64,000 bases of DNA from Mycobacterium sp. 852002-40037_SCH5390672 (GTDB taxonomy: Bacteria; Actinomycetota; Actinomycetes; Mycobacteriales; Mycobacteriaceae). The notes under the pieces are model-generated. The model saw nothing but the letters and a program-made list of their open reading frames with translations. It ran no database searches and was not told where the DNA came from. Positions 9,216 through 17,148 of the stretch are shown in pieces (position 1 is the stretch's first letter; the number at the start of each line of letters is the position of its first letter). Location of the stretch: positions 1 through 64,000 of the forward strand of contig NZ_LZTA01000041.1 of the NCBI RefSeq assembly GCF_001665875.1, in the 5' to 3' direction. The position numbers and the translations under genes are program-made.

Positions 9216-10910
9216 CTACGGACCGTCCCAGCTCTCCGGCAGCATCGGCGTACGCGCGCCGTCGCCGGACTCGTTGCCGGCCAATGTGATCAGGCCCGCC
9301 GCGTGCACGTCGGGTTTGGGTAGCGTCCCGGTGAAGCCCAGTCTCGAGTCACCAGAGTCCGAGGGCAGGTACCGGTCCGGCAGTGCCGATGTGACAGCGG
9401 CGGAGCCTTCATCGGCTTCGATGAATTCGTAGCGGTATCCGGGGTCGACGATCGAGCGTGGGCGCCGGCGTGAGCGTCCTTGCTCCTTTTCCGACGCCAT
9501 CACGCCGACTTCCGACGCCGCGGTCTGCGTCGCGGGCACTGCGCTTCTGGCCCGCGTCTGCACCTTCGATTCCATGCCCAGGCCGACGTTGCCCACCATG
9601 TAGCCGAAGCCCTCGGCTCCGGTCACCGGGGCCGGCGGCGTGGGCGGGGCCGCGGGCGGCGCAACCGCAGAGGCTGTAGGCGCTGGGGTCGACGCCACCG
9701 ATGTCGCCGGTGCCGCCGGGCTCGTCGGGGCCATCGGAGCCATCGCCGGAGCGGCCGGCACCACCGGCGGTTGCACGCCCACCGCGGCGGGCTGGGGCAT
9801 GGCAGCGGGAGCGGGAACGCTTGTCGGCGCGGCCAACCCGGCCAGCCCCGACAAACCCGCAAGGCCAGCCAGGCCAGCCAGGCCACCCAGGCTGGCGATG
9901 GACAGGCCCAAACCGACCTGCAGCAGCAGCGGCAGCTCCTGGAGAATGAAGCGCAGCGTCCGGATCGTCCAGTTGATGATCCGATAGGCCTGCCACGCAA
10001 TGAAATAATTGATCAGCGCCGGGAACTGGGACGGGTTGAGCAGACCGGAAAGGTTCTGCTGTAGCCAGGCCACGGCCTGGGCGTTGCCGTTGAAGAAATT
10101 CCCCAGGTTCTGCAGATACTGCGACGGGCTCCAGTTGGGCTGCCCCTGACCGGGGATCTGCTCACCGTCGGGCCCAAAAAGCATTTCCCAGATCTCTTCG
10201 GGCGTGGGCAACTGGAAGGATCCCGTACCGCCCCCTCCACCGGCACCGGTCCCACCACCGGTGCCGCTTCCCGCCCCGGTCCCAGCGCCGGTGCCCGTGC
10301 CCGTTCCGGCGCCAGTGCCAGTGCCGGTTCCGGTGCCGGTGCCGGTGCCGGTGCCGGTGCCGGTGCCGGTGCCACTACCAGCCTTCCCCCCGGTGCCCGA
10401 TCCGGCGACGCTGCTCATCTGCACGGCTTCGGTCGTCGCCTGGTAGGTGGTCATGGTGGTGGCCGCCTGAGTCCACATCCGCGCGTAGTCGGCCTCGTTG
10501 AGCGCAATCGGAATCGTATTGATCCCAAAGAAATTCGTGGCCACCAAGGCCGCATGCGTTGCATGATTGGCGGCCAATTCCGGCAACGTGGGCATCGCGG
10601 CCAGTGCAACCGTGTATGCGGTGGCCACCGCCTGATGTTGGGTGGCCGCCTCGGTGCTGAGCGCACCCGCCAGCTGCAACCACGCCAAATACGGCATGTG
10701 CGCGGCGACGTACCTATCGGCGGTCGGCCCGTCCCAGACCGGAACCGATCCGGTCAACACGGCGGTCAATTCCGTTGCCGCCGAATCGTATTGGGCACTC
10801 AACGAGGTCCAAGTTGCTGCGGCTGCCAGTAACGGGCCCGGTCCCGGACCGCTGCTCAGCAGCGCGGAATGCACTTCTGGTGCAAGTGCCATCCATACCG
10901 GCGCGGTCAC
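9216..10910 (-). CDS. PPE family protein (PPE2/PPE4-like) with Gly-Thr linker
   Basis: A 564-residue PPE protein. The N-terminal domain (about 1-165) resembles PPE2 and PPE4 of M. tuberculosis: [20 protein letters not shown], then [33 protein letters not shown]. The name-giving Pro-Pro-Glu is Ala-Pro-Glu here. Next comes a low-complexity (GT)n/(AG)n linker, a hydrophobic middle, a Pro/Ala-rich region, and a C-terminal FGYMVGN block, basic RSRRRPRS and LGFTGT...GLITLAGNE...TPMLPESW, the same tail order as PPE2. GTG at 10910 follows the PE stop by one base, so the two are co-translated and probably form a PE-PPE heterodimer for type VII secretion. Confidence 0.9.
   Translation of the reverse strand: MTAPVWMALAPEVHSALLSSGPGPGPLLAAAATWTSLSAQYDSAATELTAVLTGSVPVWDGPTADRYVAAHMPYLAWLQLAGALSTEAATQHQAVATAYTVALAAMPTLPELAANHATHAALVATNFFGINTIPIALNEADYARMWTQAATTMTTYQATTEAVQMSSVAGSGTGGKAGSGTGTGTGTGTGTGTGTGTGTGAGTGTGTGAGTGAGSGTGGGTGAGGGGGTGSFQLPTPEEIWEMLFGPDGEQIPGQGQPNWSPSQYLQNLGNFFNGNAQAVAWLQQNLSGLLNPSQFPALINYFIAWQAYRIINWTIRTLRFILQELPLLLQVGLGLSIASLGGLAGLAGLAGLSGLAGLAAPTSVPAPAAMPQPAAVGVQPPVVPAAPAMAPMAPTSPAAPATSVASTPAPTASAVAPPAAPPTPPAPVTGAEGFGYMVGNVGLGMESKVQTRARSAVPATQTAASEVGVMASEKEQGRSRRRPRSIVDPGYRYEFIEADEGSAAVTSALPDRYLPSDSGDSRLGFTGTLPKPDVHAAGLITLAGNESGDGARTPMLPESWDGP
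10330..10373. repeat. Perfect hexanucleotide microsatellite inside the PPE gene
   Basis: About seven uninterrupted copies of CCGGTG (plus strand) encode alternating Gly-Thr on the minus strand. Imperfect copies extend to about 10260. The unit is six bases, so gain or loss of copies keeps the frame and would change linker length. Confidence 0.85.
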
Positions 10911-10911
10911 G

Positions 10912-11217
10912 TCAGCCCGCGCCCAGATAGGTCGCCGCCCCCGCCGCATCGCCGGCGGCGTAACCGGCCCCGGCCAGACTCACCCCCAGCCCGGCCCGGC
11001 CCAACACCTCAACGCCCTTGGCGGCGGCGGCCGAATGCTGGCTTCCACGCTCGCTGAATACGGCGGCGGCCGCCAGTGACACGGGATCGGCCGCCGGTGG
11101 AACCACCACCGAGACCACCGGGGCCGCTGCCGCATGCGCGGCCGCCAGCGCAGCGGTGATCGCGTCGACCGCCGCGCTCGTCGCGGCCAGGCCCTCGGGA
11201 ATAACTCGCAGCGTCAT
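10912..11217 (-). CDS. PE family protein (PE5-like)
   Basis: A 101-residue PE domain without extension. The start [17 protein letters not shown] has the Pro-Glu at residues 7-8, and the rest ([33 protein letters not shown]) resembles PE5 (Rv0285) of the ESX-3 locus. Its ATG overlaps the stop of the upstream membrane protein by four bases, and its stop lies one base before the PPE GTG, so the three form a tightly coupled operon. AAGGAG lies at the right distance upstream. It probably pairs with the adjacent PPE. Confidence 0.9.
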   Translation of the reverse strand: MTLRVIPEGLAATSAAVDAITAALAAAHAAAAPVVSVVVPPAADPVSLAAAAVFSERGSQHSAAAAKGVEVLGRAGLGVSLAGAGYAAGDAAGAATYLGAG

Positions 11218-11798
11218 AGCGGCCGCTCCTTGTATCGGCTTCTGTCAAAAAACGCGCCGGCCGACCTCGCCGACGGGGGGCGACGCAGGCCAAGTGCCAC
11301 CACCCAGGCGAGCAGACCGGCGATCAATCCAAAAACCAGATGTCCAGCCACTCGATCGAGCATCCCGTTCGATGCCCACGCCGACATGGTGGCTCCGGTG
11401 CGCCACGAAAAGACCGAACAGGCGAGCGCGACAAGGTGAATCGGCGCGGCACCGACCGCCAGTAACCACCGGTGTCGCCGCACCACCGGAAGGGAACCCA
11501 CGGCATACAGCAACGCCGCGGCGGCCACATAGCGACTACTCCACAGTGGATCGCTCAACCCATGTATCGGCAATGCCGCAATCGATGACGCCGTCCCGAC
11601 CGCCAGCACCGTCTCACGCCGTGCCGTCACCAGCGCAACCGCCACCAGCAGCGTCAGCCAGATCAATCCACGGTGTCCGGGAAGACCCAACGGAAGCCGG
11701 ATATCGGTGGAGGTGACGATGATGGCGACCGCAAGCAGGGGGAACGCCATCTCCCGGACGGCCACGGAGCCGCCCGCCGGCCGCTGCATCACGGTCAT
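11214..11798 (-). CDS. Polytopic membrane protein, unknown function, first gene of the PE-PPE operon
   Basis: A 194-residue protein with about five or six hydrophobic segments ([70 protein letters not shown]) and a basic C-terminus. I do not recognise the family. It overlaps the PE gene by four bases and must be co-expressed with the PE-PPE pair, so an inner-membrane partner for PE-PPE-mediated uptake is a plausible inference. ATG at 11798 is chosen; a GTG at 11822 is possible. It is divergent from the lipoprotein gene with a short promoter interval. Confidence 0.7.
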   Translation of the reverse strand: MTVMQRPAGGSVAVREMAFPLLAVAIIVTSTDIRLPLGLPGHRGLIWLTLLVAVALVTARRETVLAVGTASSIAALPIHGLSDPLWSSRYVAAAALLYAVGSLPVVRRHRWLLAVGAAPIHLVALACSVFSWRTGATMSAWASNGMLDRVAGHLVFGLIAGLLAWVVALGLRRPPSARSAGAFFDRSRYKERPL

Positions 11799-11836
11799 TC
11801 GGGAATCATAAGGCGCCAGCACCTACACTGATCCTT

Positions 11837-11871
11837 ATTTACGGCGTATTCACAGGGTGGGATCCGTAAAT
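11837..11871. promoter_or_regulatory. Inverted repeat ATTTACGG-N19-CCGTAAAT in a divergent promoter
   Basis: Perfect 8-bp arms at 11837-11844 and 11864-11871 frame the short interval between the membrane-PE-PPE operon and the lipoprotein gene; the right arm covers the lipoprotein start codon. A shared operator for both directions is plausible, though the long spacer makes this uncertain. Confidence 0.4.
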
Positions 11872-12295
11872 GCGCAGCAACAAGTGCCCGTGTTTGGCGG
11901 TTGCGGTTCTCGCCTTGAGCGCCGGGCTCGCCGCATGCGGCGCGTCGGAGAACCAGGGTCAGCTCGTGGTGCAGGAAAACCATCGAGTCCTCGAACGCTT
12001 CACCCACTCGCAGCTCCAGCAGCTCCCTCAGGTGGAAGTCGCGACGCCGCAATCACATGGCGCCCAGGTCCAGAAGGGACCCAGCGTTCGTTCGATCCTC
12101 GATGCTGCGGGGGCGAACGGCGCCGTCAAGGTGCGGGTCGAAGGGCGCGATCCGGCTCAGACCCTGACGGCCGCCGAGCTGGACGATCAGACCATTCTCG
12201 GCTTCACCAAACGCAACACACTCAAGCTCGCCGGCACAAGACTCACCCGTGATCAATGGGTTCGCGACGTCACCGACCTGGTGGTCAATCCATGA
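11870..12295 (+). CDS. Putative lipoprotein with a molybdopterin-fold-like domain
   Basis: 141 residues. The signal sequence ends in a lipobox with Cys near residue 23 (GLAACGAS), so the protein is probably lipid-anchored outside the membrane. The mature part (LPQVEVATPQ, GPSVRSILDAAGANGAVKVRVEG, LTAAELDDQTILGF) follows the pattern of the small oxidoreductase molybdopterin-binding fold (SUOX-like), but it is short and I see no cofactor-ligating Cys in it, so catalysis is doubtful. Its TGA overlaps the ATG of the next gene (ATGA), which shows translational coupling. Function unknown. Confidence 0.65.
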   Translation: MRSNKCPCLAVAVLALSAGLAACGASENQGQLVVQENHRVLERFTHSQLQQLPQVEVATPQSHGAQVQKGPSVRSILDAAGANGAVKVRVEGRDPAQTLTAAELDDQTILGFTKRNTLKLAGTRLTRDQWVRDVTDLVVNP

Positions 12296-13080
12296 CGGAC
12301 CGTACCGCGCTGGCCGGTGTGGACCTGCTCATCGGCATCGACGACACCGACAACCCGTATACGCCCGGCACCGGCCGGCGGGCCCGCGCGCTGCTTCATG
12401 AGCTACACGCGGCGGGCCTCGGCTCCCCGGCGGGCGCGACTCGTCACCAGCTGCTCGTCGACGACCGGATCCCGTATACATCCCATAACTCGAGTGCATG
12501 CCTGGCCTGGCGGAGCCGGGACGCCGATCCGCACGCGGTGCGGCCCGAAATCATCGAGCTCGCCGGGCAATTCTTAGAACGGGTATGTCCACCCGATGCC
12601 GACCCCGGGCTTGCCGTTGTCGTTCCGGGCGACCTCGCCGGCACCGCGCCACGACTGATCGACTACGGTCGCCGCGCGAAGCGAGAAGTATTGCGTCCCA
12701 ACGAAGCCCATGACCTCGCCGCGGCGCTGGGCGTGCATCTGTCCGGGCACGGCGGCACCCGGGAGGGGATGACCGGCGCGCTCGCCGCAGTTGGCCTACA
12801 CCTGTCGGGCAACGACGGACTGTTCATCACTTTGCCCGGAATCCGCAAGCTGCCCGACCAGGCCACCGTCGAGACCGTATTCGACCTGGCGTCCATCGAC
12901 CTCGCTCGCGACGACATGCACCGCCGGCCCGGGTCCGGCGAGGTGATCGAACTGGGCGACTGGGTACGCCCGGTGTTGCTCGACGGACTGGCCGTGTTGC
13001 TTCTCGAGCCGCCCCATCAGCAGGACGACGGAACCACGACGTGGCGAACGGCACCGCGCGCGGTGGTCAAGCAATACTGA
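12292..13080 (+). CDS. TiaS-like GIDDTDN-domain protein
   Basis: 262 residues. The N-terminus carries GIDDTDNPYTPGTG (from residue 15), the signature of the catalytic domain of archaeal TiaS, which ligates agmatine to C34 of tRNA-Ile2. Further shared features are GHGGTREGMTGALAAVGLHLSGNDG and a short C-terminal beta domain. The archaeal zinc ribbon and OB domains are absent, and bacteria make lysidine with TilS instead, so this is probably a paralogue with another role. It overlaps the lipoprotein gene by four bases. No homologue of known function was recognised. Confidence 0.7.
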   Translation: MTDRTALAGVDLLIGIDDTDNPYTPGTGRRARALLHELHAAGLGSPAGATRHQLLVDDRIPYTSHNSSACLAWRSRDADPHAVRPEIIELAGQFLERVCPPDADPGLAVVVPGDLAGTAPRLIDYGRRAKREVLRPNEAHDLAAALGVHLSGHGGTREGMTGALAAVGLHLSGNDGLFITLPGIRKLPDQATVETVFDLASIDLARDDMHRRPGSGEVIELGDWVRPVLLDGLAVLLLEPPHQQDDGTTTWRTAPRAVVKQY

Positions 13081-13206
13081 TCCCCCGATTGATTCCCCCA
13101 CGCCCGTGAGCAGCGCGATCGGCCTCGACAGATTCGGCGGGGTTTCAAGGCCTGTCATTCGGGAGAACCTGACAAGAGGCACTGCAGACGTTCAGAGGAG
13201 ATCTCG

Positions 13207-13374
13207 GTGGATCAGCAAGTCAACTTCGACCCGCCCGCGGCGCCCGAGGACGCGCGTAAGGCAACCGAGGAACAGCGCAAGCTGCAGGAGCAGCTCGAGC
13301 ATCAAAACGAGGACCCAGACGGGCCCGGATTGCACCAATCTCGGCACGACCTACCCGACGAGAGCACCCGGTAG
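13207..13374 (+). CDS. Small acidic/charged protein (55 aa)
   Basis: A GTG-started 55-residue frame with AGAGGAG about seven bases upstream. The product is very hydrophilic (many Glu, Asp, Gln, Arg) with a central stretch likely to be helical (ARKATEEQRKLQEQLEHQ) and no membrane segment. Good ribosome site and mycobacterial codon use support it. Function unknown. Confidence 0.55.
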   Translation: MDQQVNFDPPAAPEDARKATEEQRKLQEQLEHQNEDPDGPGLHQSRHDLPDESTR

Positions 13375-13409
13375 TTGGCGAAACCAGCCGACACCCCGTC
13401 GAAAGTCAG

Positions 13410-13799
13410 CTATTGGCAGGTGATTTCGTCCTGGCCGGACAACACAGGGGTCCAGCGTGGTGATTGCACCCGGCGCCCTGGGGGTGTCGGCCGCTGATGG
13501 TCGCGGGCGAGCGCCGCTGCCGCCTGCCACGTCAGCGTCAGCCCGCCAAGGACAGCTGCGGGTATGGCCCACAACCGTCGGACCATCAGCGCGTTAGTGC
13601 ATTGGCCGACATAGTCGTTGCCCGCCGCGCCCGCCGCGCTGGACGCTTGGGTCAGGTCGGTCGTAACGCCGCTGCCGCACTTGACCTGCCAGCCGAACTG
13701 ATCGTAGGCGTCGATGAATACCGGGAAATAGAGCGCAAAGAGCCCCCCGGCCAGGAAAACCGCGGCGGCGGCGATGATCAGCGGACCACGGTTTTTCAT
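13410..13799 (-). CDS. Small membrane protein, unknown function
   Basis: 129 residues with an N-terminal hydrophobic helix (PLIIAAAAVFLAGGLFALYF), a roughly 50-residue extracytoplasmic stretch containing two Cys, and a second helix (LWAIPAAVLGGLTLTWQAAAAL), followed by a basic/proline tail. GGGAG lies upstream of the ATG. The stop of the next upstream membrane gene is nine bases away, so they are one operon. This looks like a mycobacterial conserved hypothetical; no function can be assigned. Confidence 0.65.
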   Translation of the reverse strand: MKNRGPLIIAAAAVFLAGGLFALYFPVFIDAYDQFGWQVKCGSGVTTDLTQASSAAGAAGNDYVGQCTNALMVRRLWAIPAAVLGGLTLTWQAAAALARDHQRPTPPGRRVQSPRWTPVLSGQDEITCQ

Positions 13800-13808
13800 G
13801 CGAGCTCC

Positions 13809-14033
13809 CTAGGTCATGCAGACATTGGCGAACAGCAGCACCGGCCAAGACACGATCGAGCCGAGAAACGACACCACCAAATCGGCCCCGTGCATGTCGT
13901 GCAGATGTTGGGTGTGAGTGCTCGACCAGATCACTCCAACGATCAGGTACGGCGTCCCCAGCAATATCGCCAGGCCCAGCAGTTCGGCGATGGTCAATTG
14001 ATACTCCAGGAGTGTGCGGATCCTGCTGAGCAT
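13809..14033 (-). CDS. Small membrane protein, unknown function
   Basis: 74 residues from ATG 14033 (MLSRIRTLLEYQL), with two hydrophobic segments (LLGLAILLGTPYLIVGVIW and LVVSFLGSIVSWPVLLFANV). GAAAGG lies seven bases upstream. An in-frame ATG at 14039 and a longer frame to 14153 exist, but the added residues do not look coding. It precedes the 13410-13799 membrane gene in an operon. Confidence 0.6.
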   Translation of the reverse strand: MLSRIRTLLEYQLTIAELLGLAILLGTPYLIVGVIWSSTHTQHLHDMHGADLVVSFLGSIVSWPVLLFANVCMT

Positions 14034-14039
14034 GGGCAT

Positions 14040-14327
14040 GCCTTTCGCGCGGGCACCGGCGGGCTCGAAGCCGGCCCACACCAAGGTGATGAGGCCCGAC
14101 CACGTCCCCGCGTATCGACTGTATCGACTAGACGCAACTATGTTAATGCCCATTCGGATGATCCGGTAGTGCAGAAGTCCGATCTACAACGCTGGTGCGC
14201 AGCAACCGAATACGCAGATGCAATGCCGGAGGGGGACGTTCAGCTCAGCTGGATGCGCTGATGAAATGAATGTCTAGCAAGCAAGTGGAGATCGATTCTT
14301 CGACTGCGGCCGTTCTGTTAAGTCCCT
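14040..14327. other. Intergenic 288 bp
   Basis: It contains a 9-bp tandem duplication (GTATCGACT twice, near 14112-14130) and otherwise no supportable gene. It must hold the promoter of the two small membrane proteins. Confidence 0.4.
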
Positions 14328-15590
14328 TCAACCGCGCTGTCGGCTGCCGCGTGGCGCATTGCGAAATGCGGCGGCCGGTCGTCCCAGCACTGTGACCTCC
14401 ATCAGGCGGCGCACCGTCAGGCCCGCGGCCGCACTCGTGTTGGGGTACACCAGTCGCCCGGTGTCCACCGCCAGCGCGAACGCGGCATGGACGGCATATC
14501 GGGCGCGGCCGAGGGTGAGTTCCGGCCTGGCCGCGACGGCGAGGCTGGCCCAGGATTCGACGGTGGAGCGCTGAATGTTGTACAGCAGCACCGCGTCTGT
14601 GTCGGGCAGGTTGTGACGCTCGGTGTAGTACACGCAGGCCAGTTCGGGGTTGGCGAATGACCGGGTGACGTAGGCCTCGATGAGTTGGGCGAGCGCCTGT
14701 TCCGGGTCGGCACTGGCGGCCAGGATGCTGGACAGGTCACCGGAGAGTTGATCGGCGGCGCGTCGGTAGTAGACGGCCAAAATGGCGGCCTTCCCCGGAA
14801 AGTATTGATAGATGCTGGCAACCGGGATGCCGACCGCCGCGGCGATGTCTTCCATCCCCGTTTCGCGATAGCCGCGCTCGTTGAACAGTCGCATCGATTC
14901 GTGCAATAGAAGCTCGTAGCTTCCGGCGGCGCTGGTCAGCGTCGCCGGCCGCGACGGGTCGGGTCCGCGATCACGCTGGGTGGGCAACTCGGCCTTCAAC
15001 ACCGCGGCCGCGATATCACTCAGCGCCGCGCGGATCTCGGCGTTACCGAGGCGGGACCGATGATCGGTGATGCTGCCGATCACGCTCAGAGTCGCTGCCG
15101 ACAGGATCCAGCGTTGCCGCGACGTGAGTTTTGGCCGAAGCCTCATCAACGGACGCTGCAGCCGCCGGTTGATCAGTTTGATCTGTTCGGCCAGAGCGCG
15201 CTGATCGTCGCCACGGAGGTAGCGGCCCTCCCACCGATACAGTCCGCCGGCGGTGCGGTTGACGATCGTGCTGTCGATCAGTGCACTGGTGAGTGCGCTC
15301 AGGGTTTCCTCGGGATCGGCATCGTCGGCCAAATCATCGGCGAACGCCGTGGCGTCGACCAGTTGCTGTCCCAGCGCCAAGAAGACATCACGGAACAGGT
15401 CGTATTTGCCCTGCGAGTGGCGATACAGCGCGGCGGCGGAGATTCCGACCCGCGCCGCGATGTTTTCCATACTGACCGCGTGATAGCCCAACTCGCTGAA
15501 TGCATCGGTCGCGGCCCGGGCGATCTGGATCTTGCGGTCCTTCGGACGCCGCTTTACTTGATCTGCAGACGAGCGGCTAGCCGATGGCAT
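14328..15590 (-). CDS. Double-TetR transcriptional regulator (Mce3R-like)
   Basis: 420 residues with two complete TetR modules in one chain. The first HTH is in KIQIARAATDAFSELGYHAV...IAARVGISAAALYRHSQGK (about 20-75); the second is in ESMRLFNERGYRETG...IAAAVGIPVASIYQYFPGK (about 230-285). This is the architecture of Mce3R (Rv1963c), the repressor of mce3, and the opening RRPKDRKIQI matches Mce3R well. It lies downstream of, and on the same strand as, a complete mce operon rather than divergent from it. ATG at 15590 is taken; the longer frame adds non-coding-like residues. Control of the neighbouring mce genes is inferred. Confidence 0.85.
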   Translation of the reverse strand: MPSASRSSADQVKRRPKDRKIQIARAATDAFSELGYHAVSMENIAARVGISAAALYRHSQGKYDLFRDVFLALGQQLVDATAFADDLADDADPEETLSALTSALIDSTIVNRTAGGLYRWEGRYLRGDDQRALAEQIKLINRRLQRPLMRLRPKLTSRQRWILSAATLSVIGSITDHRSRLGNAEIRAALSDIAAAVLKAELPTQRDRGPDPSRPATLTSAAGSYELLLHESMRLFNERGYRETGMEDIAAAVGIPVASIYQYFPGKAAILAVYYRRAADQLSGDLSSILAASADPEQALAQLIEAYVTRSFANPELACVYYTERHNLPDTDAVLLYNIQRSTVESWASLAVAARPELTLGRARYAVHAAFALAVDTGRLVYPNTSAAAGLTVRRLMEVTVLGRPAAAFRNAPRGSRQRG

Positions 15591-15717
15591 ACAGATCACC
15601 GTAGCCGCAGCAGCGGCTGTCCGGGCGATCGATGGACGACCGGAACTGTGGAGCCGCCAAGCTCCCACGCAGTGCTGTGCGCAGCGTTGAACCCGAGGTC
15701 ATCAGACATCTGACCCG

Positions 15718-16503
15718 TTACGCTCCGCCGAATTCCGGACGCAGAACCGAGCTGAGTGCGCTGAGCGGAATGTGCGGCTCGACGGCGCCGCCATCCATCG
15801 ACCACTGCTCGGCCTGGCCGTACTGGACGGGGGCGTCGTGTCCGACCGGGTAGTCCGGCATGTACAGGATCAGCTCATCGGGTGTGAGCGCCCATGCCTT
15901 GTAGCCGCCCGAAAAGACCTTGTCCGGTGTCCACCGATCGACAGTGAACGGACAGGTTCCCGGATTGTGCTGCCAGGCGGCGCGGTCGAGTGCCTGGTGA
16001 ATGAACGGTTCGGCCAACGGTGGAATGGCGGTCAGTGGGTCGACGCCCGGGTTGGTGATGTCGGCCAGCTGTAACCGCCTGCCGCCCGCCATGTCGAAGG
16101 TGAACGTGCGATAGGCGTTGTTGAACGCCGGGCCGTCCGCGTGGTAGTCCTCGTGGAAGGCCACGCTGAGTGTGCGCCCGTGGGGGAACACCTGATAGTT
16201 CTCCTCACCCCAACTGTCTTGGACCATCGAGGCGCCCTTGGTGCGCCAGTTGTTCATCAGGTTGCGTAGGTATTCGCGGATGGGCGGGCCGCTGGTGGAG
16301 TTTTCGACCAGGTCACCGGGCAGCGCCATCTTGATGTCACGGACGGCCTTTCGCTCCGACAACACCGGAGTGTGGCAGTACTGTCCGTCCCAGTCGCCGC
16401 CGAGATCGCCGCAAAACGACTGCGCCGAGGCCGATGCCGCCGGTGCGCTCAACACCGCGGCCGCCACCGTCGCCACACTGGCCGAGAGCCGGACCATCCG
16501 CAT
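15718..16503 (-). CDS. Secreted protein with DUF3298/RsiV-like C-terminus
   Basis: 261 residues: a cleavable signal peptide (to about ASASAQS), then a mature domain with a Cys pair (SFCGDLGGDWDGQYCH), AFHEDYHADGPAFNN, and a C-terminal region with LTPDELILYMPDYPVGHDAP followed by HIPLSALSSVLRP, the DUF3298 pattern seen in RsiV-like proteins. Related genes follow the M. tuberculosis mce3 operon (Rv1974-Rv1975 region). It sits 12 bases after the Mce-associated gene, so it is probably the last gene of the mce operon. AGGACG lies upstream of its ATG. Confidence 0.75.
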   Translation of the reverse strand: MRMVRLSASVATVAAAVLSAPAASASAQSFCGDLGGDWDGQYCHTPVLSERKAVRDIKMALPGDLVENSTSGPPIREYLRNLMNNWRTKGASMVQDSWGEENYQVFPHGRTLSVAFHEDYHADGPAFNNAYRTFTFDMAGGRRLQLADITNPGVDPLTAIPPLAEPFIHQALDRAAWQHNPGTCPFTVDRWTPDKVFSGGYKAWALTPDELILYMPDYPVGHDAPVQYGQAEQWSMDGGAVEPHIPLSALSSVLRPEFGGA

Positions 16504-16515
16504 GATCGAAACGTC

Positions 16516-17112
16516 CTAAGGTAATTCGACTTTGCCGGCCAGCCAGCGACCACCGACATTTTCCATGGTGATCTTCATCCGGCTTCGGTCAACCCGACCG
16601 TCGGGACGCACGGCGTTGCTGACGGTTTGGTCGATCATCAACAACACGACCACCTTGTTTTTCGTTTGCGATTGGATCGCAGAGTCCACCACGGTGCCGT
16701 GGGCGGCGGCCTTGTGGTCGATGAGCAACTGCCGAAGCTGCGCACTTGCCTTGGTGTACGTGTCCTTGAATTCCCCTGTGGCTCCGCCAAGTACGGCCGA
16801 GAAGTTCTGGTCGACTTGATTGGAATCGATGCTGGTGAGTACCTGGGCATAGTTGATCGCCGTCCGTCTGGCCACCTGCCCCGCCTGGCTCACCGCGTGC
16901 TCATCCCATAACTTCCAGCCCAGTCCACCGGCGAGGCCGAATGCTCCGGCATAGACGGCAGCGATCACGGCGATGCGGGCGTAGCGTTTCCACGATCGGG
17001 TGCGGCCTTCCGCGTCTTGCTCATCGGCGCCCACCAGGGCTTCCTGCTCGTCGTCGGATGCCTTCTCGTTGTCTTCACTCGTGCTGCATTCCTGGTCGGC
17101 GGTTATCGTCAT
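16516..17112 (-). CDS. Mce-associated membrane protein
   Basis: 198 residues: an acidic cytoplasmic N-terminus (1-45), one membrane helix (IAVIAAVYAGAFGLAGGLGW), then an exported NTF2-like domain with GEFKDTYTKASAQLRQLL and DRSRMKITMENVGGRWLAGKVELP. This is the layout of the Mam/Omam proteins that follow mceF and stabilise Mce complexes. AAGGAGAG lies six bases upstream. It is a clear paralogue of the protein at 27093-27839. Confidence 0.87.
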   Translation of the reverse strand: MTITADQECSTSEDNEKASDDEQEALVGADEQDAEGRTRSWKRYARIAVIAAVYAGAFGLAGGLGWKLWDEHAVSQAGQVARRTAINYAQVLTSIDSNQVDQNFSAVLGGATGEFKDTYTKASAQLRQLLIDHKAAAHGTVVDSAIQSQTKNKVVVLLMIDQTVSNAVRPDGRVDRSRMKITMENVGGRWLAGKVELP

Positions 17113-17148
17113 GGTGGTCTCTCCTTGCGGTTTTGAATGCTCGCGGAT

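Noticed and set aside
11823..11869. Cobalamin riboswitch for the PE-PPE operon
   Set aside because: The divergent interval is under 80 bp, too short for a B12 riboswitch, and no B12-box-like sequence is seen.
15696..15714. GGTCA-N9-TGACC near the double-TetR start
   Set aside because: Arms are only five bases and there is no second copy; likely chance.
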